DNA of 64,000 nt from Brachypodius melanocephalos (lineage: Eukaryota > Chordata > Aves > Passeriformes > Pycnonotidae): contig VZSR01002121.1 in NCBI GenBank assembly GCA_013398615.1, forward strand, positions 571,071 to 635,070, given 5' to 3'. Positions 49,722 through 62,525 of the stretch are shown in pieces. Within the stretch, counting starts at the first letter, position 1; each line of letters opens with the position of its first letter. A program made the translations under genes and the position numbers. Below the pieces are notes generated by a model. It was given only the letters and a program-made list of their open reading frames with translations, was not told the origin of the DNA and ran no database searches.

Positions 49722-49826
49722 GCAAAAAAAGAAACCAAAACACGCCCCCCCCAAAAAAACCCCACCCCAACTCTCCCACCCACCTCCAAAAAATCCCAAA
49801 CCCAAAAATCAACCCCAAAAAATCAT
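49722..49826. repeat. A/C-rich low-complexity tract
   Basis: A runs and C runs (aaaaaa/cccc, with one C run of eight or more) over about 100 bases. Similar in type to 3,417-3,495. Confidence 0.85.
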
Positions 49827-52552
49827 ACTCAGCAAAATTTTAGAAGTTTGTAATTCTTTACATCTGTTATCTGTTTTGTTTCATTTCTGGTCCATGAAAT
49901 GCACTGTAGGTGGCAAAGCATCTCACAAGGAGAAGGATAATTTGGCAACATAATTGATTTCATAATTAAGTTGAGAATATCTCCTGTCACCCCTGAAGGT
50001 TGCAGTTCTTAATGGATTGCCTTTAGACCATCCCTAGGAAGCAAGGCTTTAAGAATGATGTTCTGTGGAAAACCAAAACGAGGAGGGATCTACATGATGG
50101 AGAGACATCAAACTTCAAACCTTTTTAAAAAGCAGGTAATCTGAGTTAAGAAATGGTGCCTGGGTAGACCACTATCACAATAAGTGTTGAGAGAATGGGG
50201 AAAGATGGGTCAGATTTGGTAAAATGCAAGTTCAGTCACAAACAGCAGGAGTTTCCTTTTGAATATTCATTTCAGTTCCCTCTCTCATGTGATATGAGCA
50301 CAGATTTTCTGTTTGCGTTTTAACTTTTAGAGCCATTCTGAAAAGTATCATGGCAAAGTGTAAGTGTTTGAAACCAGACAATTTGCACGATGCTGATAAA
50401 TAATCCGAAGGCTGGGTTCAGTCAGCTCCAGCCTTGTCATAGTCAGGGTCTTCACAGCCCTGCTGATTTCAGTGAATGCTGGCACGGAACCCAGTGCTGG
50501 CTGCCCCACGGTCGGTGTGTCACAGAGCTCTGGTGTGGCTGCTCTTACCTGTCCTGAGCCTTGCTCGGAACAGGGAAACGCCTGTAGAGGTCCCTATTGT
50601 ACTGCAAATCCAGGAAACCATTGGGGACTCCTCCTTTATGACCCAGTTAAGAAACAAACAAACAAAAAAGCGCAGGTAGTCATTAAATTCTCGGTGTAAG
50701 TAGTCATTAATTATCATGACAGCAATAAAATCTTGTACTATGACTAGACTTGGGGCTGCTCCTACTCTCGCTGAACTGAGTGGAAGCAAGAGCAGGTTCT
50801 GTGATGCACGAGAGGGAACTGTTCACTGGGCTGGTTTGGGAGCAGTGGTACTCCAGGCTCCTTTGGCTCTTGGCTGCACAGGTGGGAAGAGCTCACTCTG
50901 TGTGGTTGCTGGGGTTGGGAGCTGGGGCACAGGCTGGTTTTGGTTGAGAGCAGGGTTTGACTTGGTATGAAGCCCATGGCCTGTGGGCAAGCAAACCTCT
51001 AAATGAGAGGTTGTTCGAGTCAAATTAAAATTCTAATTCCATTTTTCGTAAGTATAAACATAAAAATAGCCTATGAGACAGTTTCACAGACAAATTAGGG
51101 TTAAAACTGCTTTAAATGCTTATTCTTTGGAGCAGTTTGGGATGAGCTAAACTTGGTAGTCGAGGCATGTCTTGCATAGCCATTCTGGGGGAGTTTTCCA
51201 TTTGATGGTTTGAGGGTTTTGCCCTATTGTGGAATTAGGGCCATCTGTGAATGTCACCTGCCTTAGCTCTGGGCTCAGTTTTCTAATTCATAAAAAGGTT
51301 AAAGGTATCTAAAGGGGAGGTTTTTGATTCCATGTCTAAGACTGAGTCACTTAAATTCTAATTTTTAATCAAAACTTCTTGTTGAATTTATCTGGTGAAT
51401 ATTGGCAAGGAAATTTCCTTGTGTAGATTCCCTAGTGGCATTTCTTTCTGAAGGTATTTTGTCCTTTAATAAGCAAAAATACAATTTACTGCATTTTGAA
51501 TACCTGATATTCAAATGCCAGGTGTGCTTCCTGGCCAGGACTGACCAAAATGTGGCATGGCCATGTTATCCTTGGCTGATGGGACCCAGCCTGAGGTGCC
51601 CAGTGTGGGACAGCTTCCTAGGCAGGGTATGTCTGTGAGCCCAGAGCTGAGTGTTCACATGTGTTGCCTCAGGCCTGAATTGCTCCTGGAAGCCCAGTTT
51701 TTGGAGCACTATTGCTGTGTGCCAATTCATCTGCCATCACCTTCAGCTTCCAAGCCAAGGGGAACATTACGATCCAGTTATAGGAATGCGAGAGCATGGG
51801 CCCTGTCACTCCAAAGCTGTTATGCCCTTTGCCTTTTTTAAAAAAATTGTCATTCAGGTTGTTTTGTTTTTTTTTTTTGTGGGGTACAGGGAATGCAAGA
51901 ACACTTCCTTTCTCCTCCTTGTCCGAGGCTGTTCCGCAGAGAGGCCTCTCCACAGCTCCCTCTGGCAAACAGCACAGCAAGGCTTGAGACAGGAGAGGAC
52001 GGGGCCGAGCTTTGCAGGGATGTCTGAGTAACTCGGGCAAAGCTAATTTGTTTGACATCATTTCAGTACATCAGGCTAAGTCTGTTTGTGTCCCATTGTT
52101 ACGGCAAATCCCACGATGAACGGCATTTTATTGACTTCTGCCGGCCGTTTGAGCGCGGCAGCAGATTTGGCCGTGAGCGTTGTTCCAGGGAGCTGCCTTA
52201 ATAGATGCCAACGCCGAATTCAAAGGCTGTGGGGCAACAGCTGGGCCTGGCAGGGAGCTGTGGCAGCTTCACCACAGGGAGGGCCTGAGCGCTTCCATTG
52301 AGTGCATCCCTGATCTGCCAGCCGGGCAGGGGAAGCAGGGTGGGATGAGTCAGTGACACGGGGTGGGAAGGGGTCCTTGAGTTACAGACCGTGTCAGAAC
52401 GTGCAAGATTTGGCTGGGAATTTTGTCCTTTTCCCCTTCTTTTCAAGGCTGTGGCATTGCATGTTCATGGGTGTTTCTTGGAGGGATGCTCTTCAGGAAG
52501 GGAAACTCAAGGAGGGCCTCCAAGTGGCTTTGTCTGTCTTTGTGATTTTTGG

Positions 52553-52579
52553 AAACTCGGCATCTCAGGTGCCGAGTTT
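52553..52579. other. short perfect inverted repeat (10-bp stem, 7-base loop)
   Basis: AAACTCGGCA and TGCCGAGTTT flank a seven-base loop (tctcagg). The flanks could add a few G-U pairs in RNA. A T run follows the right arm. No larger hairpin or RNA family is recognised. Confidence 0.6.
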
Positions 52580-53796
52580 TTGGGTATAAGTCTTTGTAGT
52601 TCTGACACAGTACTTTGGTAGCTTAATCTGCCATCCTGTGGCACAGGATGGATGACTCCTGCAGCACCGGCTGCTGCTGTCAAAACAGTGCCCTTTCAGG
52701 CTGTCTGGGTTTGCCAGAGCAAACCGATGCCCTAAAACAGGCAGGACTCCCAAGGAGCTGAAAGAGAGGAAATTCTCCTGCCCTTTCCCCTTGCCTTGTT
52801 AATGCTTCTCTTGACTTCCTTGGTGGCATGTTCACGATGTCTCTTGTGCAAATAGATATGAAAGTTCTCCCTCAGGCACTTCTCAGCCGTCTCCTGAATT
52901 CCTTTCTCCATCACTAACGACGTTTTCCATCAAGATTACAGCAGGAAAAAAATGTTCTCTATGGGCTAGGTGCTCCCCTGTGCATGAAAATTGTGTGCAG
53001 GAGCCAAGAAACACTTGGAGTTTCTTCCTGATTTTTCCTAAGAAGAATGGAGAGTGACGCAGGGGAAGGGCACGACCTCACACCAACACACACACACACT
53101 CCAAGACCTGCACAGAAATGTCCATGACCTCAGCACGACAATGAGGAATTTGGGGGTGGTCTGACCCAGTTGGGTGTCCCTTTGCATTCCTCCCTGACCT
53201 TTTCATTCTGGCCCAGCTGGAGGCTGGAGTTCTTTAACCCCAAAAGAGGTGTCTCCCCGCCAGGAGCAGGTGCCCTTGTGTAATTCAGGTGCCACATTCA
53301 AACTGCAGCCTGAAAGGACTTTAAAAGGGTGTTTAAGATGATTCCAAGTAAGGGTTAGTTTGACTGCTTTTTAAACCATTAAGGATTTGTGAAATGTACT
53401 GGTAGAATGCTTCCACTGAAGGCTTTTCAAGACAATCATAAAGTAGGGCTCTGTGATTTTCCCAATCAGCTGTGGCCGAACTCCAAGCCCTGCTGCAGGC
53501 TATAATAAAGCATTTGTTGTCTTCAGAGGGTGCAGACTCAGGCTACTTGCACTGCCTTCAGTCCATAGGTATTTAAGCATTTATGGCTTTTGAGTGCTGT
53601 GGGATTCTTAAAAATTCCTATTTGTTTGTGGTGGTTTCTTGAGTGAGAAGTACCATGTTACATAAGAAGAGCAAGGTGAGAGATACAAGCCAATGTGACA
53701 CTCAGTGACAGCAGCTCAGAGATGTAAGTGTGCTTTGAATGCTACTCGAAGGTTAAAACCCCTGCGGGGAGGAGAAAACTCAGAGGCACTTGGCCC

Positions 53797-53800
<4 letters not shown>

Positions 53801-53835
<35 letters not shown>
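53801..53835. repeat. (TG)n microsatellite
   Basis: About seventeen uninterrupted TG units. Confidence 0.97.
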
Positions 53836-53837
<2 letters not shown>

Positions 53838-55456
53838 GCACAATTTGGGTAAAGCCTGTTGAAGTCCTGGGCTCTCACAGAGTTCCTGGGGACTGTGCAC
53901 TGTCCATAATTTCAGTGAATTGAAGTGAGACTTGCTTCTCTCCCTCGGTACCAAGAGTCCTGTGTATGTGCTTTGAAAGAAAACATGACACAGATGGGAG
54001 ACGAATTCCCTTTGTCTTCCAAACACTGGAATACATTTGTTTAAGACTGTGCATTGCTTCATTATTTGCACACCCTTCCTTCAGCACTTGAGCTGTGTGC
54101 TGAATTCCTATTATGCCGAATGATATTTTTTGTGATCAGTGTCCAGGTGACATGGAAAAACACGATCAAATATTGACAGAGGTGCCCTGTATGTGTCTGA
54201 TAAAAAACCTCTGACTTTAATGTGCATACCATACCTTGTGCTGATGAAGAGCTGAGGCTCTGCCCTAGATATCAGGTGGTTTGGTAATGTTGAGCAGCAA
54301 GTTTGCCTTTATTTCTCATAAAAATAATCTTTGTTGACCCAGAGCTTGGGTTCATGCAGATCAGTACATGTACAGAAAGCCCTGCAGAAAACATTCCATT
54401 ATCCTTCAAAGAACTTAGGGAAATCCAGAGCCCACCAATGTGGGGGGGAGTTGGACCCCCTGTGTGCCTTGCTGTGTCCCTCCTGTGGCCCACAGAGTGT
54501 TTGGAGTGGGGAGCTCTGCCCTGGCACAGGGGCAGATCTGGATGCAAAAGGTGCAGATCAGGGCCTGGCACCATCTTTTTATTCTGCACCAGAGATTTAG
54601 TCCAGTCCTTTCCACAGGCAAATTCCCCCAGGGTCTGTGGTCCTGTGCAGAATGCAAAAACGATAATTGATAGAAATTACAATTAATGTAAATGAGGCAA
54701 AATTACAGTTCCATGTGATTTAATGCAAGTCACTGCCAAAGAAGTCCAAGCAGAGGTTTCCACATATCACAAAGAGCGAGTTGGTACCAAAGCAGCTTGA
54801 TCTGCTTCAGGTGGCCTGTTAGTTCAGGGGCTTGAGCTTGAACATGGCTCCTGTCTCTTGTGTGAAGCAACAAGCTACCTGGGTGCCAGGCAGGAGATAA
54901 ATGTTTATTTAGCCTGTGCTAAGGGTGAGCAAGAAGCAAAGGGAATAGCACCAATTGCTGGGCTGATGTGTCCCAGGGGAAGCAGGTCCAAGGGACAGAG
55001 TGGTCATGGCATGGGAATATGATGACCTGACGGTTTTCCACTCTTAAAGCTCTCTCCATGGTCACGTTTAAATTTCCCTGCTCCTGCAGTATAGCTCAGG
55101 ACTGCAGCATCAGGAACAGGAGTCTGGGAGGCAGCAGTGCTGCTCTGGCTCAGCATCCACAGAGGAAGTGATCCATGAGAAGAGCAGCAGTGGAGCACAG
55201 GGACAAAGGTAGGAGTCCCTGCCTCTGCACATTTGGTAAGTTGCAGACCCTGTGCTTGCCTCCCTGCTGCCATCAGACAAATATCCAAATAGCTGCAAGG
55301 ATGCCACGGGAAGTGTTAGAGACTTTGAAGGTAGTTCAGAGGTGCTGTGGTATGGTAAACAACACTTAGTCCATATGTAACACTTTGCATCTGCAGATGG
55401 AAAACCAGTCTTGCTCCCAGCGTGAACTCTGGGGGAAGCAGGCAATGTTTCAGCAG

Positions 55457-55484
55457 CCAGCTGAAATTATCCAGCTGAAATTAT
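55457..55484. repeat. 14-bp tandem duplication
   Basis: ccagctgaaattat occurs twice in a row, consistent with a local replication-slippage duplication. Confidence 0.85.
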
Positions 55485-56404
55485 CCCAAGAGTCCCTTGG
55501 CCTGTCATGCTGCAGAGAAAGTGGAGCCTTCTCTGCCTCTGCTTTTGCTTTTGTTCTTTGCCTCCTTCGGCCCTGCCATCCATAAACAACTGGGGGGAGT
55601 TTCAGATGTTGCTAATTTTAAGGAAGTGGTTTTAAGAATTTTTTCCTCTCCAGAGCTTTCATAACATATAGTTATAGAGGCTTTTGGCAGGAGCAATAAA
55701 GCAAATTGCTCCCACCCTCCCTTAGCATGTGGTAAACTGTGTGTGTCCCAGCAGCCACGTGATTGAAAGTGTGAACACAGAGCAGCACCTGGGAATGCCC
55801 GTGTGAAACACGCAGGCTCCGTGTCCTGCACAGAAGCACCAGCCTCTGCTCTCCCACGCTCACTGGGCCCATGATCTCTGCCAACTCGTGCAGTTCTCTG
55901 GAACTGCTTATTTTGGAGATGATGGGGAATGTTCTGTCACTGGGGAGGCACATCCTTTCACCATGGTTTACTCTAAGCCTTAATTTTCTTTGCTTTTGAG
56001 AGCTTACATCAGACTTTCAGGCACTATTGAACAGAGACATTTGTGTTTATCTGCCTGCCTGGTACGGGAAAGGTAAGCAATTTTTATGTTTCAAATGCCT
56101 CTCATACCTCCCCAAGGGCATTTAGTTATCTTGTTCCTTGGCTGTAGGTACAGTTGTAGGGAGTGTAAGTTACAGCTTCCTCCTGTTCTATCTGCAAAGC
56201 AATCTGGATCCAGCTGAGTTCATAGTGCAGTATGCAGTGATCTACCTTAGAACAAGTAGGGTCAGGACTTCCCACTGCTGCCTTTTTCCGCCTTGTTTTA
56301 AATTAAACAAGTACCTGATGATTTCCTTTACAGCAAACATCTATTCCAGGTGTGCCTGTCTGTGTTCCAGTGGTGCTAATTGTTACTGTGTGTGCTGTAA
56401 CACT

Positions 56405-57000
56405 GTCCCAGTGTCTCTGAGCCCGGAGCACGCTGCTGCAATGTCCCTGACAGGAAAGCAAAGGGACGGGTTCTCCTTTGGATATCCGAAGACTTTTTAT
56501 CCAGGAACACAAACAGGGAATAGCAAAGGGGATGAGAGTAGCTTCGAATAGGTTCAGGGACAAGAACAGCTTTGAATAGGTTCAGGGATGAGAACAGGAT
56601 TGGGCTGAGGGCACAGGGTTATAAAGGAGACAAAAGGGATGGAAGTGGCGCAGGAGAGTGGCTAGGAACAGGGGGAACTAATAGGATAATGGTGTACTGT
56701 GGCAAAATTAGGACAATGGGGTTAAGGGAGGGAAGGACATTCTGGAAAGGGTACATAAGTGGCAGAGGGGAGCTGAACAGGGGTGACATCAACTAACTAA
56801 CCAATAGCTTAAAAGATATTATCATGTGGCTGCAAAGGCCCATGGGAGGGAGGCTTTTCTCGCCATAACCTTGAGGGGTGTTTCCCTTCATTTGCATCAG
56901 TCCCTCCGGGATTGAGGCATAACTACCCTGGTGGCAGGCCCCTGGGCCCCCACAGCTAATGATGGGTTAGAGGGGTGTAACACAGCCCTGACATTTCCAA
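56405..57000. mobile_element. possible solo LTR of an endogenous retrovirus
   Basis: A roughly 600-base block of distinct composition contains two near-identical neighbouring units around gaataggttcaggga (about 56,546-56,600), a TATA-like gttataaag near 56,620, and a right edge ending ccctgaca. These fit an avian LTR. No internal retroviral genes are adjacent, I could not fix the left edge, and I found no target-site duplication, so the call is tentative. Confidence 0.35.
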
Positions 57001-60000
57001 GTGACAGAGCAGTGACAGCAGAGCAGTCTGTGTGACTCACAGGAGCAGAGGAGAAGAAAATGGTGTCCTGTCTATGAAGGTTTTGGGAACGCCACTGAGA
57101 TTATGCTGGGAATCAGACTGAAATGAGACTTGTTCTAGTTTTTTCTGGCTTGTGACATAGCACATGAGTCTTGCCCCTTTAGCCAAAGTCTGGGGGAAGT
57201 AGCTGAATGCTTTGCTGGCATCTGAGCTGATGCTACCATGATTGTAGCCTGGAGTTACAGTTCTTCAAGGCACTTGCTTTTGGAGCTAAAGATGTCTTGT
57301 CAGGCTACTTGGCATCAGCACACTCCCAGTAGTGAGTTGTTCACATGTGAACTCGGTGTTTCTACTTCTACATCAACAGTTCTTAGTGTAGCTCCTCTGT
57401 TTGCTTCCAAGCTGGAGCTTCCCTCTGCATAAAAGCAATTCCTCCATCCCTCAGAGCTGGCTACCCCGTTTGTCAAATATGAGCCAACCAGGATAGGTGT
57501 GCCTTGCTTTTAATAAAGTATTTAGCTGAGAGGGAACTTTGAGCTTCTCTCTAGCTCTGCTAGGAGGTTCTGTCCTGAGATGCACTGCCAAAACATAAGA
57601 GTGTTATGACTTCTTTTTGAAAGGTGTCTTTATATTTATTGCAGAAAATTTGCAGATGACAGACAGGTATCTAATTACTGACCATCAGAAAACCCTATTT
57701 TGCAACACTGAAGAAAGTCACAAAATTTAGATTTTTCTCCGTGTGTCACTGACTTCATTCAGCTGGAATGGATTGTTTATATGAAAGAGAAAATAGCCCT
57801 ACCTCTAGGTAAGATGTAGCAACAAGCATCCATGTCAGTGTAACTCCCTTGCCTTCTCTACCTGAGTGAGAACCACACAGCACACGCCTCTGGGAGATAA
57901 CGCCAACAGTAATGTATAAATTTCCCAGCAAATGCTCTCCAAATGCACCAACTCTACAAACAATTTGTAGAAGCCATGAAGGAGAAGTCTTAGTACGTAC
58001 CATGAGAGGCAATGCGTGGTCAGCAAGGGTTGTGCAACATTACCAGTGAAGCCATAGGAGAGACAGACTTGCTGCAGACGGGCATGTATCAAACTGGTTA
58101 AGTGCAGCTGAGGGGCTTCTGACAGGATATTTACAAATTGGTGATATCCTGTTTATGGGAACCATGTAAACAATCAAAGGCCGTTGCCCAAAGGCTCCAC
58201 TGTTACTCAGATCTGCGTAAAAGACGGTTCTGACAGGAGCAGTGCAGTGGCAGCTCTGCTGGTGTGACACGGCAATCAACGCCGCTCCGCTGTAATTAAA
58301 CGCGCGCAGTGATGCACAGCGCGTTGCATAAGGTGCAGCGTGAGACACTGGGAAAAGGCTTGCAGAGAGACCTCTGGTTTAGTTTAGTTAATCTGTGCGT
58401 CCTCTAAAGTGGCTGGTTTGGAAAGATGGGTAATGAGCTTTGTGTACTGTAGGTCTTCCTGGAAATCTCTCTCCTGGTTCGCAAAGGGGAGTATTACGGG
58501 AACAAAACAGGGGGAAGAGTGGAGGAGGCAGGATGGAGACAGAGGAGCAGAGCTGTGTTCTGCACAGGCTCTCAGGTCTGGCGTGTTTCACCTGAGACAG
58601 GTCATCTCCTGTGCTGGCTTAATGGGCTTCAGGCTGATGTCAGGCTGCTTGTGTTCTGGGTTTGGGCAGGGTAGCTTAATCCGGGTGTGGAGCAGCAAAG
58701 TGAGTGTGTGATGCTTGAGGGGGTGACCTTGGCTGTAGGCATGCTGCAAGTCAGGGGCCAAAAGTGCCTCATCCTGAGCATCTGATGTGCAGCCTCACAA
58801 AAAAGGGGTTCTCAGAGATATCTGTTGAAAATCCTATAGAGAAACTATTGTTGTTCAGAAGTTTAATGAAGTTCAGAGGCCAAATTTGTGGTTGGCAGCC
58901 TTGGCTAATTCATCCTTGTTTCCTAGCCCTTAATTTCATATATGAAGGACAAAGACCCTGGCTACAGGAGGATTGATCAAGAACTGCCAGCCATCGCTTA
59001 GTGCTGTTGTTAATTTAATAGCATCGCTGATCTAATTAAACCCAGCCCTGGCCTTTGTCCTGTCCCACTTGATTTACACGCATGAGCTCCCAGTGTCATA
59101 AAGGAAAACTTCTGCTTCTCTTAAATAACACTAAGCTGCAGGAATGAGGACAAGGGGGTGGATGTATAGATCCCACATGGAGGAGTTGTCCAGGAAGTGT
59201 CGCAGTCAGCCAACTGGCTGCTGCCACCTCCCCCCCAGGACATCCAGTTACAGATTCCTGTCTTGTCCCATCTCTTACTTACACCTCAAATGACCAGCAT
59301 CCTCTGTACCCATGGATGGAGAGAAGGGACAAGTTCCCTGGGGCCTGGGCCTTTGCCTCCCCTTGGCCATTGGGCAAACACACAGCTCCTTGCTGAGAGA
59401 GCAGAGAAACATGCAGGCACTGAACACTTTTTATTTTGCTTTTTAAGTGTGGAGGGAATCCAGGCTGCACTCTTGAGATAGACTGGGGAACAGCCAGCCC
59501 TGACCAGAGAACTGGGGTCTGTCTCCTTTCCTGGTAGCTGACAGCAGCTTGACCTGCATAAATGGGAGGAAAAATCAGCATTGTAGGCAGATAGTTTCCA
59601 CCTGTGCAGGAGCTCTCCCTGCCCTTCTCAGCCTCACGGAGGCCTACAGTCATTCCCTGTGACTCCTAGTCAGTACCCAGTCTGTGGCAAAGTTGGCTAA
59701 TCCACTTCTTCTGTGTGTGACCTAGGAACGGTGTCCAGGGAGACTTGGATACCTGAGATGATGTTCCAACCCTTGGTGGGAGGAGAAGGTGACTAGATGA
59801 TTTCACACAGTCTTGGTCATTCCCAAACCAAACCCCAGAGGTTTCCACATACCATGTGACTCACGGGCTCTCAAGGTACTGAATTCACTGGAGAACAAAG
59901 AATATGGAGTTTTATAGCAGGTTGGGCCCAGTCAGGGAAAACACCGAATGGAGAGGTGTTGTTGGGTGTTGCAACATCAAAGTATTCCTGATCAGTTTCT

Positions 60001-60251
60001 TTCCCTTCCACCTGCATCTGCCTGCAGGCAGAGCATGATATCCAGCTGGGCTCCCAGCTGATGTGAGCTGGAGAGAGTGCCATGGATAATTTTTGCTGGA
60101 ATTGTAGAAGAGCTTCGTTGGGGACCACAGTGTCCTAGTTTGAAATACGGCAGCGATGAATTGGGCACCTGTGTTTATAGTCTCCCTGGGGCAGACTGTC
60201 TCATCACCTCTGCATGACAACAGCCAGCACAATAAAGGCCTGATCCTCTCA

Positions 60252-60254
<3 letters not shown>

Positions 60255-60296
<42 letters not shown>
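60255..60296. repeat. T homopolymer of 42 bases
   Basis: An uninterrupted run of T. No transposon body is recognised on either side, so whether it marks an old poly(A) tail in reverse orientation cannot be decided. Confidence 0.98.
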
Positions 60297-60297
<1 letters not shown>

Positions 60298-62399
60298 GTC
60301 ACTTCAGCAATAGTAATGATTAACAGTAATTATCAGAACAGTTGTGGGAGTGTCCCATAATGCCAGTGGATGGGGGAATTCCACTAAGCACATCTGCTAC
60401 AATGCTTAGCGCTGGTTACCAGGCCAAACAAATACAGCAGAGACCTGTGGCTCTTTCCTAGATTTGGTTTCTGGAACATGTGCTGGTTAAGCTGGTTTCA
60501 GGTGGATTGCTGTTTACTCCATCATCCCTAATGACACATTCCTCCTGTCCAGGGTGCCCCAGCACCCCGTGTGCATGGCTGGCGTGCAGGTGACAGTCAC
60601 TGCTGTGTTGCAGCCGAAACGTGGAGTCTGCGGAGAGCTGAAGTCCCAGTGGTCCCAGTCCAGGGCCTGGAGCACGGGATGAGTCACAGCTCAGTGCTGC
60701 CTTGGATTCAGCAGGCCAAGCACAGGCAGGGAAACAGCCCGCTAGTCAGCCCTTTTGTCTGCTCATATATGCTCGAGATATAAGAGCAAAATATTTATCA
60801 AGGGCCAAAATAAACTTGCCAAAGGGATTGAAGCCAATGCAGCTGAGGCCTGTGACAGCCAAGATTCCCAGATGGAGTCAGGGGCTCTACTGATGGTGTG
60901 CGTGCAGCACATATTGCTCAGGCTTTAGTGCAGGCCTTAGAGGCTGGTGCCGTGCTTCAGCAGATCTCTGCTTCTCTCTGACAGTGTCTTCCTCTTGTCT
61001 TCCCCATGCTGGCACCAGCTGTCTCAATGGCAGGTACAGGAGAGGCATGGGAGGTCGAGATGGAGAGCCCATAGCCAGGAGGGACTGCTGTGCAGAAAAC
61101 TTGAGAGCAGCTGGTCTCAAGTCACACCGGTCCCCATCGCAGTGGGTTTGCTATCATTTCACTGTCCTGAGGTGGATGTCACTGGGCAGAGCCATCAAGT
61201 GGGTGGGCCATACAGTCATCCACCAGGAACATGCTGCCATGGAGAAATTTCACTTCTATTGGCCACTGATCAGAGGCATAAAGGATGCGCCCATGTGTGC
61301 ACACGGTGACTCATCAGAGAAGGCAATCTTCATCTTTGCATATGTTCTGTCTCTCAGCGGTTAATCCTTGTACCTGGAGAATAAGAAATTCTGGAAGAGA
61401 TGACTTTATAAACTCAAAAGAGGTGCTGATGGGCAGAACAGCACACAGGACTGGTGAGTAAGAAGCTGGTGTTCTCCTGGCTTGCTTGCAGCTTACTACA
61501 TGCTGTGGGGAAATCCCCTTTGCTTCAAGCTTTGTTCTTCTATTATTCTACTCCATGTAATTGTTGTAAACAGTTCACCCAAAACAAGGAGAAACTATTA
61601 ATAGATATAGGGACAGTGATATGGGGGGAACTTGGCTTGACACCACTCTCAGCAAGGGCATGGGTTTGTTTAGCATCAAGTAAAGGCAGAAGCCATGGAA
61701 AGACTCCACAAATGAGAAAGGCTTCAACCCCTCGGAGGCTAAGAAATCACTCAGCATGGAGCACTGGGCTGTAATTAGGAAAGGGAAATCACCAGCTGAG
61801 CATTAAGAAGTTCTTGCTGCCCGTGAGATGTGTTGAGCCACTCAGGATTTGCCCAGGGGAGAGTAATGGCAAAGTCATACAAGACAGGAGAATGAAGTTT
61901 TAGAAACTGCCCTTTAGGGAGGAATGCAGCATGAACTGGGAGACCTGTCTCCCTTTTCAGTGCCATCTTCTGAAATCGATTAGAATTAGTTGCTTGAGGT
62001 TTTTTTTCTTTCTTTTTAAAATTGTTGGTTAATGCTGATCCAAGAAGTTGGCAAAGAAATCAGTGAATCTGGGTAATTATTCTTTAATAGGAAAACATCT
62101 ATGTTGTCCAGTAACTTTGACCTCATGCTGCGTTTACAGGAAGAGGCATCGGCCACTTTCAGCCGTGGGTGCAGAATTTGAACTCTCATAGTTTACAGGA
62201 GAGACTGGTTGTTTAATTCATCCCTCACATTAACAGCAAATTTGAAACTGACCTTTAAATGGAGTAATTTGGGTCAAGGTTTTTCTTTACTCCATTTCCT
62301 CCAGACAGTTGCATTTATGTGTTCCAGTTAGAAATACATTCCCTGCTTAGGGCATTTGTGTTCCCGTGAGTCCCAAAATTTTTACTATTTATGATTTTC

Positions 62400-62525
62400 A
62401 CAAAACCATAGAATTATTTAGGTTGGAAAGGCCCTCTAAGATCATTGAGTCCAACCATTCCCCCCAGCACTGCAAAGCCTACCACTGAACTGTGACTCCA
62501 ATGCCACATATACACGCCTTTTATA
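62400..62525 (-). mobile_element. CR1 LINE, 5'-truncated 3' end
   Basis: The plus strand reads accatagaattatttaggt, then tggaaaggccctctaagatc, then tccaaccattccccccagca, and continues with a tacacgcct word. This is the reverse complement of the CR1 3' untranslated end, so the element points to the minus strand. It places the genome among birds or other sauropsids. Confidence 0.9.

Noticed and set aside
53742..54071. Minus-strand open frame with a run of His-Thr residues
   Set aside because: The run is the translation of the (TG)n microsatellite, and nothing else supports a gene.
56330..56420. Cys-rich stretch (CACLCSSGANCYCVCC) that might be an EREG/AREG EGF exon
   Set aside because: The cysteine spacing does not match CX7CX4-5CX10-13CXCX8C, and there are no appropriate splice sites or the Gly/Arg landmarks of the domain.
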